DNA from: Clostridia bacterium
GTDB taxonomy: Bacteria; Bacillota; Clostridia; Christensenellales; Aristaeellaceae
Reading direction: 5' to 3'
Assembly: GCA_030537335.1 (NCBI GenBank)
Contig: JAUNNK010000012.1
Coordinates: forward strand, 1-37,589
Length of the DNA stretch: 37,589 bases
Shown piece by piece: positions 8,071-17,368 of this stretch. The notes below the pieces were generated by a model. That model saw only the letters and a list, made by a program, of their open reading frames with translations, was not told where the DNA came from and did not search any database. Numbering within the stretch: the first letter of the stretch is position 1; each line of letters begins with the position of its first letter. A program made the position numbers and the translations under genes.

Positions 8071-10425
8071 ATGACACTGGATCAGCTTGCACCCGGCAAG
8101 GATGCCATTATACACACGGTCAATTGCGAGGAGGTATCCCTTCGCAAGCACATACTGGACATGGGCTTGACCCCCGGCACGGAGGTGACGATGATCAAGG
8201 CCGCGCCGCTGGGCGATCCGCTGGAGATTCGCACGCGGGGCTACGAGCTGACGCTGCGCAAGGCGGATGCGGCGAAGATCGAGCTGAAGGACGTGCACGA
8301 GGCCCACGCCTTCCGCCACAAGGAGGGCCCGCGCGTGAAGATTCCGCACCCCGGCGTGGCGGAGAACGATCTGAAGCTGAACGTCAAGCCCCGCGAGGTC
8401 ATTCCGGCGGGCGAGCCCATCCGCTTTGCGCTGGCGGGCAACCAGAACTGCGGCAAGACCACGCTGTTCAACCAGCTCACCGGTTCCAACCAGCACGTGG
8501 GCAACTTCCCGGGTGTAACGGTGGACCGCAAGGACGGCACGATCCGAGGCCACGCCGAGGCCACGGTCACGGACCTTCCGGGCATCTATTCGCTCTCGCC
8601 CTACACCAGCGAGGAGATCGTGACCCGGGAATTCCTGCTGCGCAGCAAGCCGAACTGCATCATCAACATCCTGGATGCATCGAACATCGAGCGCAACCTG
8701 TACCTGACCTGCCAGCTGATCGAGCTGAACATGCCCATGGTGCTGGCGCTGAACATGATGGACGAGGTGCGCCAGAACGGCGGCACGATCAACGTTAACG
8801 CCCTGGAGCAGGCGCTGGGCATCCCCGTGGTGCCGATTTCGGCCTCGAAGAACGAGGGCATCGACGAATTGATCGAGCACGCCCTCTACGCCGCGCGCTA
8901 CGACGTGCGGCCCCGCCGCATGGACTTCTGCGACGATGCGGGCGACGACAACGGCGCGGTGCACCGCTGCATCCACGCAGTGATGCATCTGATCGACGAC
9001 CATGCCCGCCGCCGGAAGCTGCCTACGCGCTTTGCCGCCACGAAGCTCATCGAGGGCGACCAGCCGATTCTGGATCAGCTGGAGCTGGACGGCAACGAGA
9101 TTGAGATGCTGGAGCACATCGTGACCCAGATGGAGGAGGAGAGCGGTCAGGACCGCATGGCGGCGCTGGCGGACATGCGCTTCCGCTTCATCACCAGTCT
9201 GTGCGAGCAGACCGTGGTGCATCCCAGCGAGAGTAAGGAGCGCCTACGCAGCAAGAAGATTGACCGGCTGCTCACCGGAAAGTACACGGCGCTCCCGGCC
9301 TTCGTAGCGATCATGGCGCTGGTGTTCTATTTGACCTTCGGCCTGATCGGAAGCTGGCTGTCCGACCTGATGTCGCTGGGCATCGACGCGTTCACCGGCT
9401 TGGTGGATTCCGCACTGACCGCCTACGGCATCAACCCGGTGGTACACTCGCTGGTGATTGACGGCGTGTTTGCAGGCGTGGGCAGCGTGCTCAGCTTCCT
9501 GCCGATCATCGTGGTGCTGTTCTTCTTCCTGTCCATGCTGGAGGACAGCGGGTACATGGCGCGCGTGGCCTTCGTCATGGACAAGCTGTTGCGCAAGATC
9601 GGACTCTCGGGCCGCAGCGTCGTGCCGATGCTCATTGGCTTCGGCTGCTCGGTGCCGGCGATCATGGCCACCCGCACCCTGCCCTCCGACCGCGACCGAA
9701 AGATGACCATCCTGCTCACGCCCTTCATGAGCTGCAGCGCAAAGCTGCCCATCTACGCGTTGTTCACGGCGGCGTTCTTCCCGAAGAACGGCACGCTGGT
9801 GATGCTGGGGCTGTATTTCGGCGGCGTCATCGTGGGCATACTGTATGCGCTGGCGTTGAAGCGCACGGCCTTCAAGGGCGAACCTGTGCCCTTCGTCATG
9901 GAGCTGCCCAACTACCGCATGCCCACGCCGCGCAACGTATTGCAGCTGATCGGCGAGAAGGCGAAGGACTTCGTGACCAAGGCCTTCACCGTGATCTTTG
10001 TGGCAACGGTGGTCATCTGGTTCCTCCAGACCTTCGACACCCGCCTGAACGTGGTTTCCGACTCCGCAAACAGTCTGCTTGCACTGATCGGCGGACTGAT
10101 CGCGCCCATCTTCAAACCTCTGGGCCTGGGCGACTGGCGCGTCTCCACGGCGCTGATCACCGGCTTTACGGCCAAGGAGAGCGTGGTGAGCACCTTCCAG
10201 GTGCTGCTGGGCGGCTCCACGGCGGCGCTGTCCACGCTGTTCACGCCGCAGTCCGCGCTGGTGTTCCTGGCCTTCTCGCTGCTGTACACGCCCTGCGTGG
10301 CGGCCATCGCGTCCGTCAAGCGGGAATTGGGTCGGCGCTGGTCGGCAGTGGTGGTGCTCTCCCAGTGCGGCATCGCCTGGGTCATCAGCCTGCTGGTCAA
10401 GCTGATCCTGCAAGTCTTGGGGTGA
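8071..10425 (+). CDS. feoB: Fused FeoA-FeoB ferrous iron transporter
   Basis: The 784-residue protein imports Fe(II) across the cytoplasmic membrane. Residues 1 to about 75 form a FeoA (SH3-like) domain, normally a separate protein. The FeoB G domain follows: G1 GNQNCGKT at 123-130, GNFPGVTVDRK in switch I, G3 DLPG, G4 NMMD and G5 SASKNEG. A helical spacer leads to the membrane domain with Gate-type repeats, including the signatures VPMLIGFGCSVPAIMATRT and PFMSCSAKLP. The ATG at 8071 is chosen because GGAAAGGGG lies 8 nt upstream; ATG 8050 and TTG 8026 are in frame but less well placed. A Cys-rich partner gene follows after 4 nt. Confidence 0.96.
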   Translation: MTLDQLAPGKDAIIHTVNCEEVSLRKHILDMGLTPGTEVTMIKAAPLGDPLEIRTRGYELTLRKADAAKIELKDVHEAHAFRHKEGPRVKIPHPGVAENDLKLNVKPREVIPAGEPIRFALAGNQNCGKTTLFNQLTGSNQHVGNFPGVTVDRKDGTIRGHAEATVTDLPGIYSLSPYTSEEIVTREFLLRSKPNCIINILDASNIERNLYLTCQLIELNMPMVLALNMMDEVRQNGGTINVNALEQALGIPVVPISASKNEGIDELIEHALYAARYDVRPRRMDFCDDAGDDNGAVHRCIHAVMHLIDDHARRRKLPTRFAATKLIEGDQPILDQLELDGNEIEMLEHIVTQMEEESGQDRMAALADMRFRFITSLCEQTVVHPSESKERLRSKKIDRLLTGKYTALPAFVAIMALVFYLTFGLIGSWLSDLMSLGIDAFTGLVDSALTAYGINPVVHSLVIDGVFAGVGSVLSFLPIIVVLFFFLSMLEDSGYMARVAFVMDKLLRKIGLSGRSVVPMLIGFGCSVPAIMATRTLPSDRDRKMTILLTPFMSCSAKLPIYALFTAAFFPKNGTLVMLGLYFGGVIVGILYALALKRTAFKGEPVPFVMELPNYRMPTPRNVLQLIGEKAKDFVTKAFTVIFVATVVIWFLQTFDTRLNVVSDSANSLLALIGGLIAPIFKPLGLGDWRVSTALITGFTAKESVVSTFQVLLGGSTAALSTLFTPQSALVFLAFSLLYTPCVAAIASVKRELGRRWSAVVVLSQCGIAWVISLLVKLILQVLG

Positions 10426-10429
10426 TGCG

Positions 10430-10624
10430 ATGAACCTTGGATCATGGATTCTGCTCGGGATTGTGGCTTTGTGGCTGGTCGCGGCGGTGGTGCACATCGT
10501 CCGCAACCGGGGCAATTGCTGCGGCTGCGGCGGAGGCCAAAGCAAGGGCCGCGGCTGCTGCGGCGACTGCGCGAATTGTGGATGCTCCACCTGTCACAAG
10601 GACTGCGGCAAGTCAGATGAATAG
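10430..10624 (+). CDS. FeoB-associated Cys-rich membrane protein
   Basis: This 64-residue protein has one N-terminal membrane helix (about residues 5-23) followed by a short basic segment. Its tail is packed with Cys and Gly, with ten cysteines in about 35 residues arranged as CC, CxC and CxxC pairs. This is the layout of the FeoB-associated Cys-rich family. It probably acts at the cytoplasmic face of FeoB in Fe(II) handling, but the mechanism is not established. It starts 4 nt after feoB, so translation is likely coupled. A strong terminator follows. Confidence 0.9.
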   Translation: MNLGSWILLGIVALWLVAAVVHIVRNRGNCCGCGGGQSKGRGCCGDCANCGCSTCHKDCGKSDE

Positions 10625-10629
10625 AAAGC

Positions 10630-10665
10630 GGAACCCGCGGGGTGTACACGCGGGTTCCGTCTTTT
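10630..10665 (+). terminator. Terminator of the feo operon
   Basis: A 10-bp GC-rich stem (10630-10639 with 10649-10658) and a GTCTTTT tail. It may also help stop the convergent eutH transcript. Confidence 0.9.
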
Positions 10666-10676
10666 CATGTATGTTC

Positions 10677-11741
10677 TTACTTCTTGCGCGTGGCGAACAG
10701 CGCAAGCGCCGCTCCAAGTGCGCCTCCAGCCAGCTTGGACACCAGCAGCGAAGGCAGCATGGTTGCGTCCACGCCCGCGGTGAAGCCCAGGTGCGCGGCG
10801 AAGCAGGATGCGGCGCAAACCATGAACGCGGCGTTGACGATCCGGCCCCGGCGATCCATATCCTTCACAAGTGCGATGGCGGGCAGCACGCTCACCATGC
10901 CGATCAGCAACCCCGCGGCGCTGGCGCTGTTCATGCCCGTGGCGCGCTGCATCCAGGAAAGCGGCCGCTTCAGTGCCCGCTGCATCAGCTCCGCCACCGG
11001 CAGGCTGCCCAGCATTACGATGGCGATGGCGGCAACCACCTCCATGGCCTTGGAAAGCGGCGCAAGTCCCGGCACAAGCTCGAAGCCGGTCATGTACGTG
11101 ACCGCGCCCAGCATCAGGCCGAGGGTCGCGAGGATGCGGATGAGCGTCGCAAAGACCGAGAAGCCGCGAATCATCGCGTCGGTCCTCTTCCAGATGCCCA
11201 GCAGTAACACAAGCGAGAGCAGCAGCACCGGCAGGCTCTGCCACAGCGCATCTCCCAGGCCCAGTCCGCAGACCAAGCCGCCCAGAACCAGGGCAATGGG
11301 CATGGAGATCAGTCCGAACAGGATGCCCCGGGCGAAGTCCGGCCTGGAGTCCGCGTCCAGCAGGCCCATGCCGATGGGGATGGTGAAGGTCACGGTGCAG
11401 CCCAGGATCGCGCCGACCACGATGCCGGAGAAGCGGCCCACCAGCGGGTTCGCGGCAAGCTGCGTCGCAAGCTGATAGCCGCCCATGTCGATGGCGAGGA
11501 CGCCCGCCAGCATGGCGGGATCGACGCCCAGCGGCTTCAGCAGCACGGCCCCCAGCGCTCCCAGCAGCTTCGAGAGCAGTGGCACCAGACAGATGATGCC
11601 CGCCATGGATAGCGCCGTGCTGCCCATCAGCAGGAAGCCTTCCTCGAATTTCCTGCCCAGCCCCAGGCGGTTGCCGAAGATGCGGTCCGCACCGCCGATC
11701 AGCGCGCCCGCCGCCATGATCCACATGATTGCCCGCTCCAT
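10677..11741 (-). CDS. eutH: EutH-family ethanolamine permease homologue
   Basis: The polytopic membrane protein has 354 residues and about ten hydrophobic segments. It has the EutH pattern: an N-terminus with GGADRIFGNRLGLG and KFEEGFLLMGSTALSMAGI, the conserved LAIDMGGYQLA, and later GMNSASAAGLLIGMVS. EutH helps ethanolamine cross the membrane when the amine is scarce. The ATG at 11741 is chosen because homology begins there and GGGAG precedes it; an in-frame start further upstream would read through the preceding terminator. No other eut gene is present in the window, so the substrate is inferred from family only. It lies downstream of the nucleoside transporter operon but beyond a terminator, and no clear promoter of its own was found. 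Confidence 0.88.
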   Translation of the reverse strand: MERAIMWIMAAGALIGGADRIFGNRLGLGRKFEEGFLLMGSTALSMAGIICLVPLLSKLLGALGAVLLKPLGVDPAMLAGVLAIDMGGYQLATQLAANPLVGRFSGIVVGAILGCTVTFTIPIGMGLLDADSRPDFARGILFGLISMPIALVLGGLVCGLGLGDALWQSLPVLLLSLVLLLGIWKRTDAMIRGFSVFATLIRILATLGLMLGAVTYMTGFELVPGLAPLSKAMEVVAAIAIVMLGSLPVAELMQRALKRPLSWMQRATGMNSASAAGLLIGMVSVLPAIALVKDMDRRGRIVNAAFMVCAASCFAAHLGFTAGVDATMLPSLLVSKLAGGALGAALALFATRKK

Positions 11742-11772
11742 ATCGCATTCGCTCCCATTGATCAGATAGACA

Positions 11773-11807
11773 GAAAATTGCAGGGCCTCCGACAGGGGAG
11801 ACCCTGC
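11773..11807 (-). terminator. Terminator of the nucleoside transporter operon
   Basis: On the - strand an 11-bp stem with one wobble pair (11797-11807 with 11780-11790), a 6-nt loop and then AATTTT. It separates the transporter operon from eutH. Confidence 0.88.
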
Positions 11808-11816
11808 TTTCATGCT

Positions 11817-12746
11817 TTAGCGCGCCAGACGCTTCTTTTTGCGCTCACCGCGCCACACGACCCAGACCATCATGATCACCGTAACCAGGTAGGGGGCCAA
11901 GGAGGTGAGGTTGGAGGACACGTTGAAGGATTGCACGCGCAGACCCAGCGCGTCGATAAAGCCGAACAGCAGCGCCGCCAGGAACACGCGCGGGGGATTG
12001 GACGCGCCAAAGATCACGCAGGCCACGGCGATGAAGCCGCGTGAGGCCGACATGTTCTCGGTGAACATCGTCAGATATCCCAGCGAAAGGTGCGCGCCCG
12101 CCAAACCTGAGAACAGGCCGCAGAGGATGGAGGCCAGGTACTTCATCTTCTCCGGGCTCTTGCCCGCAGCGCGCAGGGATTCGGGGTGCTCACCTGCCGC
12201 GCGGAGCCAGAAGCCCAGCGGGGTCTTGTAGATCAAGACATAGCTCAGCGCCACCAGGATCCAGCTGACGTACACCAGCAGCGTGTTGCCGCTGAGCAGG
12301 TCGCTCAGGATCGGGATGTTTTCGATCAGCGGGATGTTGATCTTCGGAAGTCCGAAGATGGGCAACGCGTCGGTGCCGGAGTACGCGCCCGCCACGCCGA
12401 AGATGGTGCGCAGCAGGAACACCGTAAGGCCCCCGGCGAAGATGTTCAGAGCCACGCCGATGATGTACTCGTCCGACTTGAACTTCACCACGAACAGGCC
12501 GAAGAACGCGCCCAGCAGCAGGCCCACCGCCAGCGCCAGCACCAGTCCGCCCAGCCAGCCGCCCAGATAGCAGCTGCCCAGCACCGCGAAGAACGCGCCG
12601 CAGAGCATCATGCCATCCATGCCGATGTTCATGATGCCCACGTGGTCGGTCATCAGCACGCCCAGCGCCGCCAGCACCACGGGGGTCGCCGTGCGCAGGG
12701 TGTTCTGGAACAGGCCGATGGAGAATACGCTCAGAAACTCACGCAT
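11817..12746 (-). CDS. nupQ: Nucleoside ABC transporter permease (NupQ type)
   Basis: The 309-residue integral membrane protein belongs to the BPD_transp_2 permease family, with many hydrophobic segments and the typical early motif TDHVGIMNIGMDGMMLCGAF. The conserved cytoplasmic loop G-x-x-L-R-A-A-G-E-x-P-E-S (GFWLRAAGEHPESLRAAG) contacts the ATPase. It should form the membrane channel with the second permease. Its start overlaps the end of that upstream permease gene by 8 nt. It ends the operon just before a terminator, with basic residues (RKKKRLAR) at the C-terminus. Confidence 0.92.
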   Translation of the reverse strand: MREFLSVFSIGLFQNTLRTATPVVLAALGVLMTDHVGIMNIGMDGMMLCGAFFAVLGSCYLGGWLGGLVLALAVGLLLGAFFGLFVVKFKSDEYIIGVALNIFAGGLTVFLLRTIFGVAGAYSGTDALPIFGLPKINIPLIENIPILSDLLSGNTLLVYVSWILVALSYVLIYKTPLGFWLRAAGEHPESLRAAGKSPEKMKYLASILCGLFSGLAGAHLSLGYLTMFTENMSASRGFIAVACVIFGASNPPRVFLAALLFGFIDALGLRVQSFNVSSNLTSLAPYLVTVIMMVWVVWRGERKKKRLAR

Positions 12747-13863
12747 GTTCGCTGCCTCCCTTCGCTGCGTCCGCCTTGATTCTCGCGTTGCGCCGCACGC
12801 GCTTCTCGCGCACGGATGCGGAGATGCCGCGCTCCGCCGCCATGAAGAAGATGATGATCGACTGCACGATCAGGATCGTCTCGCTGGGGATGCCGATCTT
12901 CTCCATGCCGGTGCCGCCGATCTTCAATATGCCGAAGAACAGGCTCATCAGGATGATGCCCGTGGGCTCGTAGCGCATGATCATGGCCACCAGCATGCCG
13001 TCGTAGTAGAATTCGTTGGACACGGAGTCGATGAAGCGCTTGTGCAGGCCGAACACCTCGAACATGCCCACTAGGCCGCAGATCGCGCCGGAGATCACCA
13101 TGCCCAGCAGCATCAGCTTGGCCGAGGGGATGCCCATGTAGTGGGCGAAGCGCTCGTTCTCGCCGGTCAGCTTCATCTCGTAGCCCGTCACGCTCTTCTT
13201 CATCAGGTACCACACCATCAGCGCGATGGCGACGGAGAGGAAGATGGAGGTGGTCAGGTTGGAGAGGTTGATGACCCGGGAGAAGGCGAAGCTCGTGTCG
13301 ATCTTGGCCGTGCCGGAGGCGATGCCGCGCTCCGTGGTCTTGAGCGGGCCGTTGGAGAGGTAGGCGCAGAAGTAGATGGCGATGGAGTTCATCATGATGG
13401 TGGTGATGACCTCGTTGACCTTGAGTTTTACCTTCAGCCACGCGGGGATCAGCGCCCACAGTCCGCCCGCCAGCATCGCCGCCAGCAGACACAGCGGAAC
13501 CGCCAGCACCGCAGGTGCTCCGGTGAGCGCCGCGCCCAGCAGTGCCGAGGCCATCGCGCCGAAGTAGAGCTGGCCCTCGCCGCCGACGTTGAAGATGCCC
13601 GCCTGGGCCGCCACCGCCGTGGCAAGGCCGGTGAGACAGAGGGTTGCGGACTTCGCCAGCGTGTCGCCGATGGCCCGCTTGGAGCTGAGTGCGCCGGTGA
13701 GCATGGCGGAGTAACCCGCGATGGGATCGTGCCCGGAGGCCGCCATGATCAGCGCGCCCACCAGCAACGCCAGCAGGATGCTGATCGCCAGCGACAGCAG
13801 ATACCCGCCGTTGATCTTCGGGCCACGCTTGAAGGAGAAGAGCTCCCTGAGTGCCTTTTTCAT
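12739..13863 (-). CDS. nupP: Nucleoside ABC transporter permease (NupP type)
   Basis: The 374-residue integral membrane protein is of the BPD_transp_2 family, with a longer N-terminal region as usual for the NupP partner. Family motifs include ATAVAAQAGIFNVGGEGQLYFGA near residues 84-104 and the coupling-loop region KSVTGYEMKLTGENERFAHYMGI. With NupQ it builds the transmembrane path. The start codon overlaps the stop of the ATPase gene (ATGA arrangement). The C-terminus is highly charged (VREKRVRRNARIKADAAKGG) and probably cytoplasmic. Confidence 0.92.
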   Translation of the reverse strand: MKKALRELFSFKRGPKINGGYLLSLAISILLALLVGALIMAASGHDPIAGYSAMLTGALSSKRAIGDTLAKSATLCLTGLATAVAAQAGIFNVGGEGQLYFGAMASALLGAALTGAPAVLAVPLCLLAAMLAGGLWALIPAWLKVKLKVNEVITTIMMNSIAIYFCAYLSNGPLKTTERGIASGTAKIDTSFAFSRVINLSNLTTSIFLSVAIALMVWYLMKKSVTGYEMKLTGENERFAHYMGIPSAKLMLLGMVISGAICGLVGMFEVFGLHKRFIDSVSNEFYYDGMLVAMIMRYEPTGIILMSLFFGILKIGGTGMEKIGIPSETILIVQSIIIFFMAAERGISASVREKRVRRNARIKADAAKGGSEHA

Positions 13864-15407
13864 CTGGACGCCTCCTCGCTGCCGGTGCGCGCGCCGGTCA
13901 TGTAGTAGCCGATGTCGGCCTTTTCGATCTCACCCGCGCGGAAGTGGCCGGTGATTTTGCCCTCGTAGAGGGTGATGATGCGGTCGGACAGGCGGAACAC
14001 CTCGTCCAGATCGGCACTCACCAGCAGGATGGCGCAGCCGGCGTTGCGCTTCTCCACGATGGACTTGTGGATGAACTCGATGGCCCCGATGTCCACGCCG
14101 CGGGTAGGCTGGGAGATGATGAGGATGTCCGCGCCCAGGCTGAACTCCCGGGCCAGCACCACCTTCTGCATATTGCCGCCGGAGAGGGAGCCAGCCGCCG
14201 TGCCCACGCCTGCGCCGCGGATGTCGAACTGGCTAAAGAGCTTTCGGGCGTATTCGTGCACCGCGCGGCGCTTGAGATGCATACCCGCAGCGGAGAATTC
14301 CTTCGTGCGCTGCTTGCCCGCCAGAAGGTTGTCCTCCACCGAGGCAGCGGGGGAGACGCCGGTGCGCAGGCGATCCTCCGGGATGTGGGCGAGACCCAAC
14401 TTGCGAATCTCGCCGGGGGTCTTGCCTGCGACGCTCTTTCCGTCGATGAACACCTCGCCGCCGCGCACCGGACGCATGCCGGTGATGGCCTCGATCAGCT
14501 CGCTCTGACCGTTGCCCTCGATGGCGGCGACGCCCAGAATCTCACCCGCGCGCACATTCAGGCTCACGCCCTGTACCGCAGGCAGCATGCGGTCGGAGAG
14601 CACCTGCAAATTCTCCACGCGGATGCGCTCGTCACCCGTATCGCCAGTCTTTTCCAGCTGGGCGTGGAGCATCTCGCGTCCGACCATCATGCTTGCCAGC
14701 ATGCGCTCGTTGACCTCGCTGGTGTTCTTCAGGCCCACCAGCTTGCCCGCGCGCATCACGCCCACGCGGTCGGAGATCGCCATGACCTCGTAGAGCTTGT
14801 GGGTGATGATGATGACCGTCATGCCCTTGTCGCGCACGATGCCCCGGATCACCCGGAACAACTCGTCCGTCTCCTGGGGGGTCAGCACGGCGGTGGGCTC
14901 GTCCAGAATCAGCACGTCCGCGCCCCGGTGCAGGGTCTTGAGAATCTCCACGCGCTGTTGCAGGCCCACGCTCAGCGAATTCACCTGGGCGGTGGGGTCG
15001 ATCTCCAGACCGAACTCCTCCGAGAGATGGCGCACCGTGTCGTTGGCGGCCCTAAAGTCGTAGAGGCCCAGCTTTTTCTTCGGCTCGCAACACAGCGCGA
15101 TGTTCTGCGCCACGGTGAACGAGCCCACCAGCTTGAAGTGCTGGTGCACCATGCCCACGCCCATGGCGATGGCCTGGGACGGGCTTTGCTTCTCTACTTT
15201 TTTCCCTTTGACGTGGATCGCGCCGCTGGTGGGCTGATTGAGGCCGTAGAGCACGTTCATCAGCGTGGATTTGCCAGCGCCGTTTTCGCCCACCAGCGCA
15301 AAGACCTCGCCGGGGTAGATTTCCAGCGACACGTCGTCGTTGGCCAGCACGCCGGGGAACTGCATGGAGATGTGCTCAAAGCGAACGATGGGCTCGCGTT
15401 CCGCCAT
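13860..15407 (-). CDS. nupO: Nucleoside ABC transporter ATPase with two nucleotide-binding domains (NupO type)
   Basis: The 515-residue protein carries two ABC domains in one chain, typical of the sugar/nucleoside importer subclass. Domain 1 has Walker A GENGAGKS (about 40-47), signature-like LSVGLQQR and Walker [10 protein letters not shown]. Domain 2 is degenerate in the usual way, with EGNGQSE in place of Walker A, LSGGNMQK as signature and [12 protein letters not shown] as Walker B. It powers uptake through the two permeases encoded downstream. The start is supported by GGAAAGGAG upstream. A 139-nt gap containing a hairpin separates it from the binding-protein gene. Confidence 0.95.
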   Translation of the reverse strand: MAEREPIVRFEHISMQFPGVLANDDVSLEIYPGEVFALVGENGAGKSTLMNVLYGLNQPTSGAIHVKGKKVEKQSPSQAIAMGVGMVHQHFKLVGSFTVAQNIALCCEPKKKLGLYDFRAANDTVRHLSEEFGLEIDPTAQVNSLSVGLQQRVEILKTLHRGADVLILDEPTAVLTPQETDELFRVIRGIVRDKGMTVIIITHKLYEVMAISDRVGVMRAGKLVGLKNTSEVNERMLASMMVGREMLHAQLEKTGDTGDERIRVENLQVLSDRMLPAVQGVSLNVRAGEILGVAAIEGNGQSELIEAITGMRPVRGGEVFIDGKSVAGKTPGEIRKLGLAHIPEDRLRTGVSPAASVEDNLLAGKQRTKEFSAAGMHLKRRAVHEYARKLFSQFDIRGAGVGTAAGSLSGGNMQKVVLAREFSLGADILIISQPTRGVDIGAIEFIHKSIVEKRNAGCAILLVSADLDEVFRLSDRIITLYEGKITGHFRAGEIEKADIGYYMTGARTGSEEASR

Positions 15408-15456
15408 GCCGATCGCTCCTTTCCTTGTTGCGATTTCTTACAGATAATGAAACGCT

Positions 15457-15486
15457 GCCCTGATCGGCGCAGAGGCCGATCAGGGC
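15457..15486 (-). terminator. Hairpin between the binding-protein and ATPase genes
   Basis: A perfect stem of 11-12 bp (15457-15467 with 15476-15486, plus one inner pair) without a run of T. It probably weakens read-through or protects the upstream message, giving more binding protein than transporter, a common arrangement in importer operons. Confidence 0.6.
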
Positions 15487-15546
15487 GGTGGGATTTGCGC
15501 GCCGCATGCGTTCATAAGGCTAAGCTTCGGTGCGCGGGGATTTGCA

Positions 15547-16539
15547 TCAGCCGGCGAACGCGGTGGGAACCTCGATCTCGCCAGCAATGATCTGGGCCTT
15601 GATCTCCTCGACCTCGGCCTTCAGCTCGTCGCTGACCTGCTGGGTCATGGTGTCGTCGCCATAGCCAACGTCGATCAGGCCGGTGGCCATGTCGGCGACC
15701 CAGATCTGGCCGCCCATCCAGGTACCCTCGGTGGCGTAGGCGGTGACGGCCTGCTCGATGGACAGGTTCACCTGCTTGATCATGGAGCAGATGATCACGT
15801 CGGGGTTGATGTACTTCTGGTCGGAGTCCACGCCGATGGCGTACAGGCCGCGCTCGGCAGCGGCTTCGAACACGCCCTCGCCGGTGCGGCTGGCCACCTG
15901 GAACACGATGTCGCAGCCCGCGTCGTACAGCGCCAGCGCCAGCTCCTTGCCCTTGGCCGGATCGTCGTAGGTGCCGGCGTACTGCACCTGCACTTCGCAG
16001 CCCTCGCGGGCGTACTCCGCGCCGGCCCGATAGCCGACGATGAAGTCGTTGATGGTCTCGCTGTCCTCGCCGCCGACCGCGCCGATCTTGCCGGTCTCAG
16101 TCAGTTTGCCCGCGATGTAGCCCACCAGGAAGGAGCCCTCGTTCTGGGCGTAGGTGATGCTCATCAGGTTGTCGCCAACGCCGTCCAGGCCGTTGTCGAT
16201 GAAGATGAACTTGGTGTCGGGCAGCTGGGGCGCATACTCGGTCAGCGCATCCCAGAACTCCCAGCCGACTGCGATGACAATGTCGTTGTCCTCGGCGGCG
16301 GCGATCAGGTTGGTGGTGAACATGGAAGCGTCGTTCTTGCACTCGATCAGCGTGCCCTGAATGCCCAGATCGGAGGCAACCAGCGCCTGCAGGCCCTCGT
16401 TTGCGGAATCGTAGAAGGAGCGGTCGCCGGTGGCACCGGAGAGCACGACGGCAACCTTCAGGCCCTCTTCAGCGGTGGCGCTGAGGCCCATCGAAAGAAC
16501 CATGGCGATGACAAGAATCAGACCAAGCAGCTTTTTCAT
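15547..16539 (-). CDS. bmpA: BMP-family extracytoplasmic substrate-binding protein (nucleosides)
   Basis: The 330-residue protein begins with a clear signal peptide (MKKLLGLILVIAMVLSMG) ending near SATA-EE. The mature part shows BMP/Med features: KVAVVLSGATGDRSFYDSANEGL, FIFIDNGLDGVGDNLMSITYAQNEGSFLVGYIAG, GAVGGEDSETINDFIVGYRAG and VFQVASRTGEGVFEAA. The family binds purine and other nucleosides for ABC import. Unlike many Gram-positive BMP proteins it has no lipobox cysteine at the cleavage site. AAAGGAGG precedes the ATG. deoD lies 46 nt upstream on the same transcript, supporting a nucleoside substrate. Confidence 0.93.
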   Translation of the reverse strand: MKKLLGLILVIAMVLSMGLSATAEEGLKVAVVLSGATGDRSFYDSANEGLQALVASDLGIQGTLIECKNDASMFTTNLIAAAEDNDIVIAVGWEFWDALTEYAPQLPDTKFIFIDNGLDGVGDNLMSITYAQNEGSFLVGYIAGKLTETGKIGAVGGEDSETINDFIVGYRAGAEYAREGCEVQVQYAGTYDDPAKGKELALALYDAGCDIVFQVASRTGEGVFEAAAERGLYAIGVDSDQKYINPDVIICSMIKQVNLSIEQAVTAYATEGTWMGGQIWVADMATGLIDVGYGDDTMTQQVSDELKAEVEEIKAQIIAGEIEVPTAFAG

Positions 16540-16585
16540 AACAATAGTCCTCCTTTTATATGATCGCGGCGCGAAGCCGAAATCT

Positions 16586-17323
16586 TTATTCCTGATTGTC
16601 CCATATCGCAGTTTCCAGCGCGATGCGCACCATGCGATCCAGCGCCTGCTCCCGCACATCGGGGGGCGCGTCCTCGCCGGTGACGGGGTCGTCCACGATG
16701 GTGCACAGGCACAGCGCATTCTTGCCGCAGCGCATGCCCTCGAGGTACAGCCCGGCGGACTCCATCTCCGCCGCCAATACGTGCATCTTCTTCATAATCG
16801 GATCGTAGTCGATGTCGTCGTCGTACAGGGTGTCCGAGCAGTACAGCGGGCCGATGTGCAGCGGATAGCCCAGCTTGTCTGCGGCCTGGCGCGCCCGGTA
16901 GAGCAGCTCGAAGCTGGCGGTGGGCGCGAGCACGAAGGGGAAGCCGAAGTGCGCGCCGAAGTTGGAGTCGGTGCTGGCAGAGGTTCCCGCCACCACGTCC
17001 ATCAGGCCAAGTTCGGGGCTGATCGCGCCCGCAGTGCCGATGCGGATGATGTTGTCCACATCGTAGGCCGTGAACAGCTCCCGGGCGTAAATCGAAACCG
17101 AGGGGATGCCCATGCCGCTGGCCATGACGGACACGCGCTTGCCGTGATAGGTTCCCGTGTAGCCCTGCACGCCGCGCACGTCGTTGACCAGCACCGCGTC
17201 CTGAAGGTAGTTGCGGGCGATCCATGCGGATCTCTTGGGGTCGCCGGGCATCAGCACGGTCTTTGCAAAGTCGCCGGGCAGGGCGCTGTTGTGCCAGGTG
17301 GGGGCCGTCAGTTTCTTTGCCAT
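16586..17323 (-). CDS. deoD: Purine-nucleoside phosphorylase, DeoD type
   Basis: The 245-residue enzyme splits purine (deoxy)ribonucleosides with phosphate into base and sugar 1-phosphate, in the hexameric bacterial form. Motifs include LMPGDPKRSAWIA near the N-terminus, SGMGIPSVSIYARELF, RIGTAGAISPELGLMDVV and AAEMESAGLY, where the glutamates contact the ribose. The ATG at 17323 has GCGGAGG upstream; open frame further upstream lacks homology. It is the first gene of the unit with the binding protein and ABC transporter, so import and phosphorolysis of nucleosides are coupled. Its promoter faces and overlaps that of the divergent flavoprotein gene. Confidence 0.96.
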   Translation of the reverse strand: MAKKLTAPTWHNSALPGDFAKTVLMPGDPKRSAWIARNYLQDAVLVNDVRGVQGYTGTYHGKRVSVMASGMGIPSVSIYARELFTAYDVDNIIRIGTAGAISPELGLMDVVAGTSASTDSNFGAHFGFPFVLAPTASFELLYRARQAADKLGYPLHIGPLYCSDTLYDDDIDYDPIMKKMHVLAAEMESAGLYLEGMRCGKNALCLCTIVDDPVTGEDAPPDVREQALDRMVRIALETAIWDNQE

Positions 17324-17339
17324 AAAATCGCCTCCGCGC

Positions 17340-17368
17340 TTGCAAGCAAGCGCCATGCTTTGTATAAT
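17340..17368 (+). promoter_or_regulatory. Promoter of the azoreductase-like gene
   Basis: TTGCAA (17340-17345), 17 bp, TATAAT (17363-17368). It gives a short leader before the GTG at 17395. Confidence 0.85.
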
